A stretch of 64,000 nucleotides of DNA from Lagopus muta (GCF_023343835.1 NC_064440.1:26729537-26793536), one strand, 5' to 3'. Shown: positions 41,701 to 53,466, counted from the stretch's first letter. Notes: generated by a model from the letters alone, not told the origin. A program made the numbers and translations.

Positions 41701-44700
41701 GTGTAAAGGGAGTGGCATGGAGAGAGCAGCAAAAGATTAAGTTCCTCAGCACGTTTTTTTTAATACAAGAGCTCAAGGGAATAATGGAAATGGTAAGTAG
41801 TAAGGTTTGAAACAAGTATTTATTCAGCTGGCTGTGCAACTCCTGCTGCAGGATGTTGTACATAAAGCTACGTGAATCTAAAAGGTGACTGAAAAATTCC
41901 TGAAAGGAAAAAACACACTCAATTCTCTTTGAAAGTCGCTGAACCACAAACACGTGGTCTAATTAGTCCTTAGACCTACTATTCTTCATCTCTGGGAGAG
42001 CTGGACTGAGTTGGCCTGTTGGAGAAGGGTAGCAGAGAGTGGTTTCCTGCTGCAAGACCTTTTAAAAACAGAGGAAAGGGTTTGTTTGGTCCGTATGAAG
42101 GCTGCACGTGGATGACCTGCCTTCATGCACTATCTGAAGAACACAGAATCAACCCACCTTGGGTTGGGTTGGGTTAGGGCACGAATGCTGAAATATCTGA
42201 AAATGCTTCTAAAACAAAAGACGGCTTTCAGAACTTTTAATAACAGAGATTTTCCATCTCATTTGAAGAAGTGAAAAGGAGAGGGTGCGTTTTCTGTAGA
42301 GGGGATTCTAATTGAAGCTACGTGTTTCGTTATGCTCTTAGAGCTCGTTACGCAAATTAGAGCACTGAGGTGTGCCATTCCTAATGTTGTACATTACTAG
42401 CACCTTTTTTCTTTTAATTCAAAGTTTGTAAAGCAGGAGAGCTGTGAGGGAGGGTAAGACTGTTGGTAAGTTTTCTTTAAATGCTCCTGTTATTAAAATT
42501 CTTTACATACACTTATGTACAGCGCTCAGTCTTCGTTTTACAAGAATGTCTTTTATGTATTTCATTATCTTAGGCCTTTTTATTGAATCAAAGCACGAAT
42601 GCATTCTCCAACAACAAAAAAAAACAAACCACGAATTTGTTCTCCAGTGTGGCTTCAACTGTGTGTTTAGTAGAGTCCCTTACCTGTATGTGGCAACACA
42701 AATGCCCTAGAGCTGTTAGAAAACACGGAGGTGGAAAGCCATTAATGCTCTTCCTAAAGCACTGCAAAAGACTGTTGGTAGTTCAAGTCTTAAACTGTTT
42801 GGATAGGAAATGCTTTTAAAAGTGTTTGCAAACCAGGAGAAATAGTCTGTTAAAAACAAAAATGCTGTGCCTTGCTCATACTTATCCCAACAATTTTTTT
42901 TTACATACCTCAATAAACTGCTGCTTCTGTTTCTGTTCTATAAAATGCAGTGTTTTTTGTGTAATGTTAAATTCCTTTTTATATATCTGAGAGGAAGCTT
43001 CTCACCATTAAAAGCACTTACCAAATCAGCTATTGATGTCTTAATTATGTTTGTCTCACATTGGCATTGAATCCATTAGTTCAGTGTATACCTTCCTTCA
43101 GTTATTGTTGCTGGTTCTTGTTTGTAGAATTTTAATCACCTGTTAGAACCTAATTAGCTTTCTTTCTACTTAGGCTATGAATCTGGAAGCTTAAAAAAAG
43201 AGAAGTTCAGGTTGCTGTTAAGACAATTGCCTAAGGGTTAGATCGTGGATGAGAGGTGCTATTTCTGAGATTGATTTTTTTCCAAGCCTGTTTTCTGTGT
43301 GAGAACTGAGATGAAAGGTATGAATTAGTGATGAAAAATCTGCAGGAAAGCATAACTTCAGACAGCTTTGCTTACAGAAATGGGTCTGCTGCTGTGTTTT
43401 TATCTGTTTAAGCAGAAACTTGAACAACATCTAAAACTTCGCTGGGGCTGACCTGATCCAACACACATTAAGACAAGCACTGGGGAAAACCTGAGTGACA
43501 AAGAGAAGGCCTCTTGTGAAAGCCTCTGCTTGTGGTAGGCTGTTCCATCAGTGATGGGCTACGTGTAACGTTGTGCTCATTTGGGTATTTGAAAGGTCCT
43601 TTCTAAATCTCGATGACTTTTAAACTGTAGAACCAGCATTTTCTGAACTGAGAGATGGATACGTTTGAAGTCCAGCTTCTAGATGCTTGTGAGTATTGTA
43701 TTTATCTACTTTGGGAAGAAGAAATACAAGTTCAGCACCCCTGGTATCAAAGATGGGCGAGCACTGAACTTTGCCTTGGAAGCACCCGGTTGCCTGCGTT
43801 CCTGGACAGCATGAGAAATGAGGATCACTGACTAAAATGCAGCGGTATGGATAAAGTAACAGTTTAATTTTAACCGTTGGTTTGTTTACAATATATTTCA
43901 AAGAAGGTCTTCCATTTCCCTATTACGGAGAGGGTAAATTAAATCTGTTAATGTATTTAGCTAGACAAACCGATGACTTCCTTAGGCGGAGTTAAGTTTT
44001 ATGGTACCATTCAGGCACGTGTGTGTACACAGTACTCATGTAAACAGCAGCAAGGGAAAATACAAGCAGTGTTTCACTTAAGCCGTATATAAAATCAGCT
44101 AAAGAGAGCAAGTCAATTTACAGTGCAAATCTGAAGGAGAATCAACAGGATTAAAACTTGCAGAGTTCTGTTCTGAAGTGAGACCCTTAAAGCGTTAAGA
44201 GGATGAAAAGAGGTTTAAAACTTTAATGCAGTCCTGAGCACCACATTTTCTTCAATTGCTTCGAGGAAATGGAATCAGTAACACAAGTTACATGTTTTGG
44301 TCTCTGTCAGTCACTGGGACAATATAAGCATGAGGAGTGACTGCATGGAAGAACCACACCGTGAATGGTCCTACAGCAAACAGTACCAAAACTAAATGCG
44401 TTTTACCATCACCAAAATACAGTTGTCTTCCTGCCTCTAATACAAACTTAAGATACCTATTTGGTCTATAAAGGCAAGTTAGAATTAACTGTATAGGCAG
44501 CTACGTTCACTCATACAACATCTCATGCAGTAGCCCTGCTGACGGTTAAATACAGCTATAAACGTGAGACAAAAGAGCTGCTGAAGAAAGCAGTTGCTGA
44601 AGTAGTTCATAAGCTTAATCTCTTTATTATCTTATAGTTAAAATTCCCTTTACATCCAGGTGGTACAGTTGCTTGAGGTGTGCTTGATTTGTGTAAAGAA

Positions 44701-46088
44701 AAATAGAATTTAAGGCATGTTTAGTGTATTATGGAGGAAAAAAAAATATTAAATAGGTGAACTCCCTTCCTTCCAAGTAAGCATAACTTAGAAAACCAAG
44801 TACAGTTTACAGAAACTAGCTTAGTTAGCCCATTGTGACCTGCATAAAGAAATAACAGAGCCCCCAACAACTTCCAAGAGAAATGACTGGCTACCTCTTC
44901 AAACAGATAAGCAAAATTCATTTAACATAAGAACACCACTAGTGCTTTTATACCCTGCATTCATGCCCACGTAGCAGTATATCTGTCTGCTATATTCATC
45001 TCTAAAATATTACGTTCTATCATTCTAGACAAAACAGTTAAGCAGCACTCATGGAAATTGTCAGTTATTGCAAAGCTGCAAACACAAATTGAAACAAACG
45101 TCTAAAAGGGAACAGAAGCATTAGTCCAAATCTTTCTGCCAATGTAATCCAGGTGAACAAAGAAAAATCAACATATACTGGAAATATGATGAACTCTTAG
45201 AGTCAGGTTCAATTTTTCAAGTACTTGAGTGTTCTTTTCTGACAATACAAGTAAAGACTATGCTAGTGGGTTATGTGGCTTAATGAGAATATTTCTGTGA
45301 GGTATAATCTGTAAGCCATTGCCATAAACAGGTGTAAGCCATTGAGTTTGTGTTGTTTTTGCCACAGTTACTCTTAAAGAAATTGTGGAGTGGAGAACAG
45401 CAGAAGCCTGCTTTAGCAGGACAGAAACCTGCTGCACACAGGCCTCCACTGGTTACAGAAGAAAAGAACAGGCTGAAAAAGAAAGTTAGACACATATCAA
45501 TAATATATCTGTTAAATATCATAGTAAAATTATCCTTTTGGTATTACTAATACTATAAATGCTCTTAGTGTTTGGATAGAAACATACAGGAATATGCACA
45601 ACCAGAAGTAAATCTTCAAAGCCATCTTAAAAAAATAAAAGCTAAATTAGGAATAAGCTACATTGCAAAGAGCTTCCTGCACAATTGTATATTTAAGGTG
45701 AAAATCTTTGCACTAACCTAGCGACTGTATTACAAAATGGCTTGCTGGGTAATCTTAATCTTGCTTTTTCCCCACCCAATCTGTCCTCTTCAGGATTGTG
45801 ATTCAATGATTGTTTAGCAGCAATTTTAGAGAACTGTAAATTCTTTTATTAACAGGCATTATAAACAGATACTACTACTTTTATTTAAAAACCATGAGTG
45901 CCACGTTGATGAATATACAGCTCATGAATAACTTAAGGTATTTCCCATATTAAAAGGCAATGCACACAGCATACAAAAAGTATACTAAACAAAGCTATAA
46001 GGATACATGATTGAAGTGTCTAAAATGATATATACAGTACGTAGTTTTTTGTCTGTATTCAGTACAGGCTTCAGTACAGTCATCCCCA
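38778..46088. other. Convergent 3' UTRs and spacer between RFTN2 and MOB4
   Basis: RFTN2 runs in from the left and MOB4 from the right, so this 7.3 kb holds both 3' UTRs and any true intergenic gap. Candidate poly(A) signals for RFTN2 are AATAAA at 39024-39029 and 42912-42917; the latter is followed by a T/G-rich stretch near 42950. Candidates for MOB4 are TTTATT at 45880-45885, 45845-45850 and 44623-44628. Which are used cannot be decided from sequence. A GC-richer patch lies at about 40300-40700. Confidence 0.6.
42912..42917 (+). terminator. RFTN2: Candidate RFTN2 poly(A) signal
   Basis: A canonical AATAAA followed about 30-50 bases later by a T/G-rich element (tgttttttgtgtaatg). It would give a 3' UTR of about 4.1 kb. 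The earlier AATAAA at 39024-39029 would give about 0.25 kb. Confidence 0.4.
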
Positions 46089-46220
46089 TCATGCCTCACT
46101 CTCCCCTGCCACTGAATTTTGCACTTCTTCTTCCAAAATTGGTACAATCAGGTTATCCTTGGACATCAGATTATACTTCATCACAAATTTAGTGAACCGG
46201 TGACACAAGAAAGTTTCATT
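46089..46220 (-). CDS. MOB4: MOB4 terminal exon 8 (residues 183-225 and stop)
   Basis: Encodes [20 protein letters not shown] to the end VAGESEA. The acceptor is catctccag, phase 0. Confidence 0.96.
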   Translation of the reverse strand, partial: NETFLCHRFTKFVMKYNLMSKDNLIVPILEEEVQNSVAGESEA

Positions 46221-49200
46221 CTGGAGATGAAAAAAGGGGAAAAAATACATATAGAGAAGGAATGTTATAAACAATCGAGGAAAGTACAATTAAACTGCTT
46301 TTATGTAATGGATTTAGGAGTCTTAGAAACAAGTAGCAATGCTTAAATGATGGATTTATTCTATCATTTAACACATCCCCTTTACTACTTGATTATAAGC
46401 TTGAACTTCAGTTGGGGCCTTGGTTCATTGCTCAGGTCATAGCTCAATTTAACAGTACTTAAGGAAGAACGTATTAAAATATCACCACAATTCTGCTCTG
46501 CTCTCCAGAAAAGGATTTTAAGGTATTAAACTCCTGCTACATACACCATCCCCACCAAAATGGAACACAGCCATTCCACAGCTGTGCCAGCAACTTGAAG
46601 TGGTTGGCAAACGTTTCATTCTGCCTGCAGCTCTCTCCTCATCTCTTAATTTCTATGTCCTGGTTAAAAAAAACCCAAACCTGTGGAAGTGCCACTCGTT
46701 GGTCTGCTTTTATGCAGTTTTATAATTACAATCCTTTAACTGCCTGCATAACACATGCCATCAGGAAATAAATATTTCTATAAGCCTTTTGAATACATTT
46801 GGGAATCTTGAAAGTAAGATGATGAATTAGTATTTGCTTGAATGAAACCAAGGAAAGGAAAGGGTAACCAATTGGATATGTTAACTAAACAGGTGACTTT
46901 TTGTAATAAACACACACACTTTCCTGTGTGTAATTTAGCCCTAAGCCTTAAATCACAGCATGGAATTTCAGTTCTTATAGAAGCATTATCTACTGTAATG
47001 AATACTTCACATCAGTGCAGATCTTCTGTAAGTGTTAAAAGAAGGCAACACAATTATCCCAGCTGTAATTTCAGCAATAACTGAACTATTGAACTACTTA
47101 CTTCATATTCATCAAATATCTGCCGATGATGAAAATAAGCATGTGAAAATATTCTGTAAATCCTTCGGCACACAGATCCTAATTTGGCTACAGAGGATTC
47201 CTTTATGCTAACCCTGTAAGCACCAGGAGAAAGGTTACAAAACAAATCTACTGCCATGACTAGTGAAATACATGTCAATGTGAATTTTGACTGTGAAACT
47301 ATACTGTGAAGTTACATGCTAAACTTAAGAGTGAAGTTTTACAGATATGCCTGCAGTTGCTTCTTTCTGCATAAGTAATAAAAATGCTGATGCACCTGCT
47401 CATATGAAAACAGCTACGTTTTGCCTACACTACAGAAAGATCTGGTGGAGGCTGGATTTCTGGTTTCTAGCAATGAAGTGCAAAGGAAAAAGGACTTCCA
47501 GCTCCACCTCCTTACCAACAGAGGATTCCCAGAGAAGCACCATTTTGACTTCTCTGGTGAGGTTTCCATGATCCAACATGGCAGGCTGCCCAATGAACGC
47601 ACTCAATCTGTCTTCTGCTGTTCCACACTGGATTGCTGCTGCTTTCTGGTGATTCTCAGTGCAGTATCATAGAATCATAGAATCACAAGGTTGGAAACGA
47701 CCTATAAGATCATCTAGTCCAACTGTCTCCTAAGTCCTGTATAAGTCCTCTGTCTGTTTTAAGTCCTGTTACTTAGACTGACATTCCAGTGGAAACCCCG
47801 TAGCAATACCAAGCAATATGAGGAAAACAAGCAGTTTCCACTTAAAAAGCACCTCTGTCAGTTCCAGTTAATGGCAGACTGTTTCAGTAGGCAGGAATTC
47901 TTTCTTAGCTTAAAAGAGGCAGTTACTGTACCAACAACACCGGCCCCTTCTGTAGGATTTCTGATGCTCTCAGTAGTATTCCACAAAAATGGTGTTACAC
48001 ATTTCTATGTGGTCTTTAAGTGCTTAGGTGCCATTTACACCCCGCCACCTCTCTGCTCCCAAAATAAAACATTTTTACCTGCTGGGGAAATACTTGTTGC
48101 TATTCAGAAGACATGCAGCTCCGTCAAGCGTGTGTCTGGTATAGTCTATAGCAGGACACTACAAAATACAGTGAGCACGTGCATGATGTTATCACATAAC
48201 TTACTTAAAGAAAAACAATTATGTTTCCTGATGCTTTTAATATAATTAGCCTTTTTTAGTCCCAGAAGTTTCTTACAGCTTCTCTGAAGGTCTGACTACA
48301 TTTCCTTCTCAAGCAGGATGTTGCTTTTCTTTGTTTTACAACCCATGTCAATTATTTCAAGAGGCAAGTTACTATGGAAATGTGATTGTGTGCATGAGTA
48401 GTGAATTTTATGCATCTCCCTGAGTAATACCTTATCATGTAAATGCATACTGGAGGTACACTAAAAGGAAAAACATTCCTTATGTCACAGATGACTTGTT
48501 TCTCACATCATCGAGCTGCCAGACTATGCTTGTACATCCTATCCAAAAGGAGTTACAAATCAAAAACAACAACACAGAACTGCCCTTAAGTGTAATTGCT
48601 GTTTTTAACCTCCTTGTCAAAAAAAAAAAAGCATAATTCTAGATAAATATACAATAAGCCAAGACCTGTCTCTGCAATCAAGTATGTGCAGAAGAAAAGG
48701 ACAAAAGCCAATGTGAACTGGGGCCAGGCAGAGAGAGACCAGCAGTGCCTGTCCTTTGTCATTCCCTGACTTCTCAGCTGTAACTTTCGGTCAGCAGTCC
48801 CTCAGGGTTGCCTTGCTCACTCCCTGACCATGAGGCAATAGCTATCAACATGGAAAAAAGCAGATGAATGATGCTCAGAGATAACGAGTATCACCTCCTC
48901 TTTTCTCTGACTGCAAACAACACCCAGGTAGAATGCTGTCCTTCTATCTCTGGTACTGCTGTAGGAAGCAGTTCCCTCCTAATCTAAATTCACTACCAAA
49001 CAAGAAAGAAGGAAACCTCATATGATTGTTCTTAACCCACAAGGGCTCTCAGCTCAACTAAGAAAACAACTGCAACAGTTTCCTCGTGAGCTGTGAGGTG
49101 TAGAAGAAAGCCTTACATCAATAAGGTCAATTTTACACAACCCATCCATACCTCTTTGGGAGTTTTGTGAGCTGCACAAAGAAAAATCCATTGTTCAGTT

Positions 49201-52200
49201 GCTGTCATCTGAGTACATGTGTCTGGGTGACACTCGCTCTGTGAAGACAATTGCTCAGTTACAAAAACCAGTTTCAGTTACCCAAAAGCAAAAAAAAAAA
49301 AAATCAGATGGTCTTTTCAAATCACTTCCTTGTCCTGCCCACCACCAAAAAGAGTTATTTCCTACAAGTCCTTAAAACCCTAAAAAAACCTCTTACCTGA
49401 ATCCACTGCTTAAGCATAGATGTACAAATTCAAAAGAAAGTTCTACAGACTCTGCATCAAGTGCCAGTACAACATGAAAATATTAAGGAAAGAATTACCT
49501 GAAGCTTGACAGCTAGTCCATTGAGCTCAAGGCAGAATTGTCTAAAAAGGAATTTGAACAAAGCAGCATCAAAATCAAGCCATTTGTTTTCACACTGGAG
49601 ATACTAAATACAAACAAAATGATACTGATCTTCTTAACAGATGTTAACATTTCTTGAAATGACTGTTGTGAAGTGGAAAAAACAGAACAAGAAGAACACT
49701 GTACTTTAAGAATACCATCACGTAATTTCAGCTGATGTGAGACTTGAAAAGTCAATATATACAACAGACTACCAATTAACACACTATAAAAATACAATTG
49801 AGGCCCTGGAACGTGTTCAAAGAAGGGCAACGAAGCTGGTGAGGGGTCTGGAACACAGGCCATATGAGGAGAGGCTGAAGGAGCTGGGAATGTTCAGCCT
49901 GGAGAAGAGGAGGCTCAGGGGAGACCTCATTGCTCTCTATAACTTCCTGAAGGGAGGTTGTAGTGAGCTGAGGGTCGGCCTCTTCTCTCATGTCATTAGT
50001 GATAGGACCAGGGGGAATGGTTTCAAGCTACGCCAGGGGAGATTCAGGCTGGACATGAGGAAGTATTACTTTTCAGAAAGGGTGGTCAGGCACTGGAATG
50101 GACTGCCCAGGGAGGTGGTGGAATCACCGAGCCTGGGGGTGTTCAAGGAAAGGCTGGATGTTGTGTTGAGGGACATGGTTTAGTGGGAGCTATTGGGAAT
50201 AGGTGAACGGTTGGACTGGGTGATCTTTTAGGTCTTTTCCAACCTTAGTGATTCTATGATTCTATGATCTTTTTTACTGATTACAACAATTAGATTTGAA
50301 TTTTTACCTGACAGCACAGGCTAAATTTCACAATTTTGTGGAGGTGTTTAAGATACCAACTTCGTTAGGGAAGAAATACTATTTCACAAATATTGATTTT
50401 TTTTAAAAGCAATTAAAGAACACTGAGAAAATTAAGGGCATAATTTGCAGATATGCATCATTCCATCCTGCTGAGATACACATCCTCCAAATCACTAAAA
50501 TACCTGAAGTACCACCACAGATGATTAACAGTGAGAGAGACTTACAGAAATGCAGCTTCCAGTAGAATGTGTCTGGAAGTGCATTCCTTAACCTCTTAAG
50601 TTGAATATGACAAAAGCAGTGAAACTCCCTACCACTCTCAATGAACAAAACTCAGACTCAGGACATTATGCTGATGAAGATGAGTTCTTACCTTAGATGT
50701 TCATACTTCCATACACCTTCATCCTGGCCTTCAGGAGGTTCAAGGATCTTATCAATGTTGGAACAGTCTGCCCTTATGTTTTGCTGGATGTACTGAGGTG
50801 GAGGAAAGGAAACAAAGACTAGATCTTGTTGTAATTACAGTAAAACAATGTATTTAGGACATTATTATGCCTTCAAGAAACTTAATTTCACAGAGATAAA
50901 GTCATTTTCCTTTTATTTAGAAAGTAATGGATAGGCTAAAAAGTTTAAAAAGTAGCTTTTTATGTTTGTTTGTTTTGGATTTTGTTTTCAACCTGTAGTG
51001 GAAATGCTAAGTAAGTCACTGCCTAAAGCAGTGATTCAGCATCTGGTGGAAGGTGGGGCCAACCCAGGGCTACTCAGGTGCATGCAATGCAATGCCATGC
51101 ACCTGAGTGATTGGAAGGGGTGGAGTCAGGCTCCACACCCTCCCAGACCTCATTTAAGGGTTGGCAGTGGAGGTAAGAGCATCTTGCGGGAGATCCCTGT
51201 GAACTTGAGGCCTTACAAAGGTTAGCACATTTTCTTTCTTTGTATGTCTATGGGTGCTGTGTTTGGTCTTGTTCTCATTTCCTGCAGCCTAGGGTTGTGC
51301 TACCCTGCTATTACTGCTGTACTTTCTATCACATTCCAGCATTACACAACCCTGCTTTTTTTTTTATATCTGATTTGTTTAAATCATGTTTGAGAATTCT
51401 AGTTATTTCTCCACATCCCATTAGTAATTCATTTTTTAAATCTTATGAAGTTGATTTTTTTGTGGAACTACTCTAAGCAGAAAAAGAACGTGCTATGACC
51501 CCTTTGTTTTTCTTTTGTTTAGTTGTTTGTTTTTAAACAAAAAATAAAAGAACTCAAGAAATCGAGTTTACAGACAGAGTTTTAGATAAGTAGGAGTACC
51601 TGCTGAACAGCTAATGTACTATCCATCTCCTCAAAGGACTCATCGGGCCAATTGTAGAAATCCTGTTTAAAAAAGAAGAATAAATTTCAACTAACTTAAC
51701 AAAAAGAAGGGAGGAGGAAGAAAGGCCCAGTACACTCAAACATGAGGGAATGTAGATGCAGGCTCAGTTCATACAATTCCAGGAAGCTACTTATTAATAG
51801 AAGCAGCACACAAACTTGGTGTGAATATGGTGAAGCATATTCACATTATTCATATTAGGCTCCTAACGTGCTGCTATTAGAACCTCTCTGTTTGGCTCAG
51901 TGTGTGGTAAACATTGCCTCTTCCACACATCTTGCTGCAGCCTTGGATATTTAAATCAAACGTTTGCATACAGTGTCAGCTTCAGAAGTTAGACAGCGTA
52001 AGAATGGGAAAATAAGAGGTCTGTAGAGAGCAGCATTATGGTATTGGCACTAGGCTAAAAATCGCAGTGTATTCCAGTAATAACAGACCACTGAAAGCAG
52101 CTTCTGCGAGCTGATGCTGCACCACAGACCCAGCTCTGTGCTGTGTTTCTCTGGCTCAGTCAGTGTGCTGTAGAACACCTGGGGTAACAGCTCTAGCAGC

Positions 52201-53377
52201 CCACAGCATTCAGTGCTGCTAACATCAACAACCTCCTGAAGTCTTGCATGAGGCCCAGCTGCATGTCAGTGCTCTGCAGCTGTTCTCACCTAGTGTGAAT
52301 ACGATAACCCCACGATAAATGGGATTTCTAGCTTGGCATCTTCTGCATCTCCCATTTAATGCTGCTTCTCCTGGGAGCCAGAAGCATTATGTGTTGGCCT
52401 CCTGCTGCTGACCTTATGCTGCAGTGACTCAGGGAAGGCGTCCTCCCTGTGCAGCTCAGCAGGCTGCTCTGCGACAGCTGAGGGAAAGGAGTAGCAAGTG
52501 CTTGGATGGTGGGTTGTTGCATTTACACACTGCACAGCTATACCACAGCATCATCTAGGTTGAAATATGGTCACACACAAGAGAAGCATCTCCAAAATTC
52601 TTCAGCCCACGTGAGTTTTGCTATTTCCTAGTTCCACAGACTGCAGTACTGTATTTTTCAGGATACCCAGAAGATGGCAGATGCTCCGTGTCCTCCGCAG
52701 GTTAAGCACGCACGGCGCTGCGCAGCGATGGAGCTCCGGACATCCTGCCGAAGGCTAACGGGGGAAGAGAGGCACCCTTCCGCAGCCCCGTGCTGCCACC
52801 GCTCTGCTGACGCGCCCTCCCGGCAACGGCGGAACGAAGACGACCCCCGCGAAGGCCCGACGGAGGCTCGTCTCGGGAGCGATCCGAAGAGGACCGCAGA
52901 CGCCCAAGACGCGCCCCTTCCAGGCGGGCTCGGAAGCGGCGGCGCGGCGCGGTGAGTGAGCAGGAAGCGGCTGACGGCCGCATTACGTAAGGGCCGCCCG
53001 GGCCTCCGCAGGGCCGCGGCTCAGGCCTGCCGGTGCCGCCAGCGCGGACCGGGAAGTGGCCGCCGCGCGGGGGAGGCGCGTGGCCGAGGAAGCCGCGCTT
53101 CGGCCCTGTGACGCCGGGTTACTCGGCGGCGGAGCCCGTTAGGCCCGGCCGGGCGCCGCACGGAGGTACTCGGGCCCCGGCCCGGCCGCGCCGAACAAAG
53201 CGGTCCCGCAGAGCGCGGCCCGGCCGGTATCGGCGCCCCGACGGCCGGCCCGGCATCGCGCCTCGGCGGCGGCGCCGCCTGTTCCCCGGGTCCGGCCGCG
53301 CGGCGACGGCGCCTCACCTGGGCCTTGGTGCCCGGCCTGTTCCGCCTCAGCACTGCCGTCCCCTCCGCCATGACCAT
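46089..53377 (-). CDS. MOB4: MOB family member 4 (phocein), complete, eight exons
   Basis: MOB4/phocein is a cytoplasmic MOB-fold adaptor of the STRIPAK complex. It binds striatins, PP2A and MST kinases, and acts in kinase-phosphatase signalling and vesicle traffic. Minus-strand exons in transcript order are 53318-53377, 51600-51662, 50692-50792, 49499-49541, 49152-49238, 48079-48158, 47102-47213 and 46089-46220. All are GT-AG and give exactly 225 aa, the family length. The MOB zinc site is intact: Cys92 and Cys97 in ECHPDTC, His169 and His174 in HAYFHH. The protein starts [21 protein letters not shown] saw only Asp-to-Glu in the FEEMD segment and Ser-to-Ala near the C-terminus relative to remembered human. 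MOB1/2/3 paralogues lack this N-terminus. Its promoter is a CpG island, and HSPE1 lies upstream on the same strand. Confidence 0.97.
47102..47213 (-). CDS. MOB4: MOB4 exon 7 (residues 145-182)
   Basis: Encodes [20 protein letters not shown] and [18 protein letters not shown], including zinc ligands His169 and His174. The acceptor is cttacag, the donor gtaagt. Confidence 0.96.
47666..47735 (-). repeat. CR1 LINE 3' tip, severely 5'-truncated
   Basis: Reading the minus strand, the 'gttggactagatgatctt'-like and 'cgtttccaacc' blocks are followed by three ATTCTATGAT-type tail units at 47666-47684. This is the diagnostic CR1 3' end, oriented with MOB4 in its intron 6. Confidence 0.9.
48079..48158 (-). 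CDS. MOB4: MOB4 exon 6 (residues 119-144 plus 2 bases)
   Basis: Encodes [20 protein letters not shown] and NKYFPS. The acceptor is ttttgtag, the donor gtaaaa. Confidence 0.95.
49152..49238 (-). CDS. MOB4: MOB4 exon 5 (residues 90-118)
   Basis: Encodes [19 protein letters not shown] onward and carries zinc ligands Cys92 and Cys97. The acceptor is ttcacag, the donor gtatgg. Confidence 0.96.
49239..49498 (-). other. MOB4 intron 4
   Basis: A short 260-base intron with an A run near 49291-49303 and nothing else notable. Confidence 0.85.
49499..49541 (-). CDS. MOB4: MOB4 exon 4 (residues 75-89)
   Basis: A short 43-base exon encoding [15 protein letters not shown]. The acceptor is tttttag, the donor gtaatt. 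Confidence 0.95.
49542..50691 (-). other. MOB4 intron 3, hosting a CR1 copy
   Basis: Nearly half of this 1.15 kb intron is the CR1 fragment at 49793-50268; the remainder is AT-rich. Confidence 0.9.
49793..50268 (+). mobile_element. CR1 LINE, 5'-truncated copy with intact ORF2 C-terminus
   Basis: The sequence encodes, without a break, the C-terminal end of the CR1 ORF2 protein downstream of the reverse-transcriptase domain ([20 protein letters not shown] at its start, [18 protein letters not shown] near the end), stopping at TAG 50181-50183. It continues through the CR1 3' UTR with the 'ggtcttttccaacctta' motif and ends in ATTCTATG repeats at 50251-50268. The copy lies antisense to MOB4. It cannot be active because the endonuclease and catalytic RT regions are missing, but the clean frame indicates a fairly young insertion. 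Confidence 0.92.
50692..50792 (-). CDS. MOB4: MOB4 exon 3 (residues 42-74 plus 2 bases)
   Basis: Encodes [18 protein letters not shown] and [15 protein letters not shown]. The acceptor is cacctcag, the donor gtaaga. Confidence 0.96.
50793..51599 (-). other. MOB4 intron 2
   Basis: An 807-base intron, much of it taken up by a possible LTR-like element at 50996-51345. A T run lies near 51356-51366. Confidence 0.85.
50996..51345 (+). repeat. Possible solo LTR or other dispersed element
   Basis: This block is GC-richer than the surrounding intron. It starts TGTAGTGGAA, contains a perfect 13-bp hairpin (51072-51108), a TATA-like 'catttaagg' near 51150, then a downstream T/G-rich region. The arrangement resembles an LTR with U3, R and U5, and parts look familiar from chicken repeats, but I cannot name a family or fix the ends. 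Target-site duplications were not identified. Confidence 0.35.
51600..51662 (-). CDS. MOB4: MOB4 exon 2 (residues 21-41)
   Basis: Encodes [20 protein letters not shown] plus Q. The acceptor is aaacag, the donor gtactc, phase 0 on both sides. Confidence 0.96.
51663..53317 (-). other. MOB4 intron 1
   Basis: The 3' part (51663-52660) is AT-rich. The 5' part (from about 52680) is the CpG island. An open frame on the plus strand at 52674-52950 ends at a strong donor. Confidence 0.85.
53318..53377 (-). CDS. MOB4: MOB4 exon 1, coding part (residues 1-20)
   Basis: The ATG at 53377-53375 is followed two codons later by another ATG (MVMAE). The exon ends CCCAG before gtgagg, phase 0, inside the CpG island. 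Confidence 0.96.
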
Positions 53378-53466
53378 AGTGACAGCCGCGCCGGGACCCG
53401 GATGTGGCGGCGCCGGGCGGGGCGAGGGGCCGGGCGAGCGGCTGTTGGGCGGTGCGGCGCGGGAAG

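Larger units (their letters stand above)
46221..49151 (-). other. MOB4 introns 5-7 (interrupted by exons 6 and 7)
   Basis: Intron 7 is 46221-47101, intron 6 is 47214-48078 and intron 5 is 48159-49151. A short CR1 3' tip lies in intron 6. The rest is AT-rich without recognised elements. Confidence 0.85.

Noticed and set aside
45350-45550. Small frame preceded by a cag acceptor-like site between RFTN2 and MOB4.
   Set aside because: It ends in a low-complexity hydrophobic tail with no donor or family match, and it lies in probable MOB4 3' UTR on the opposite strand.
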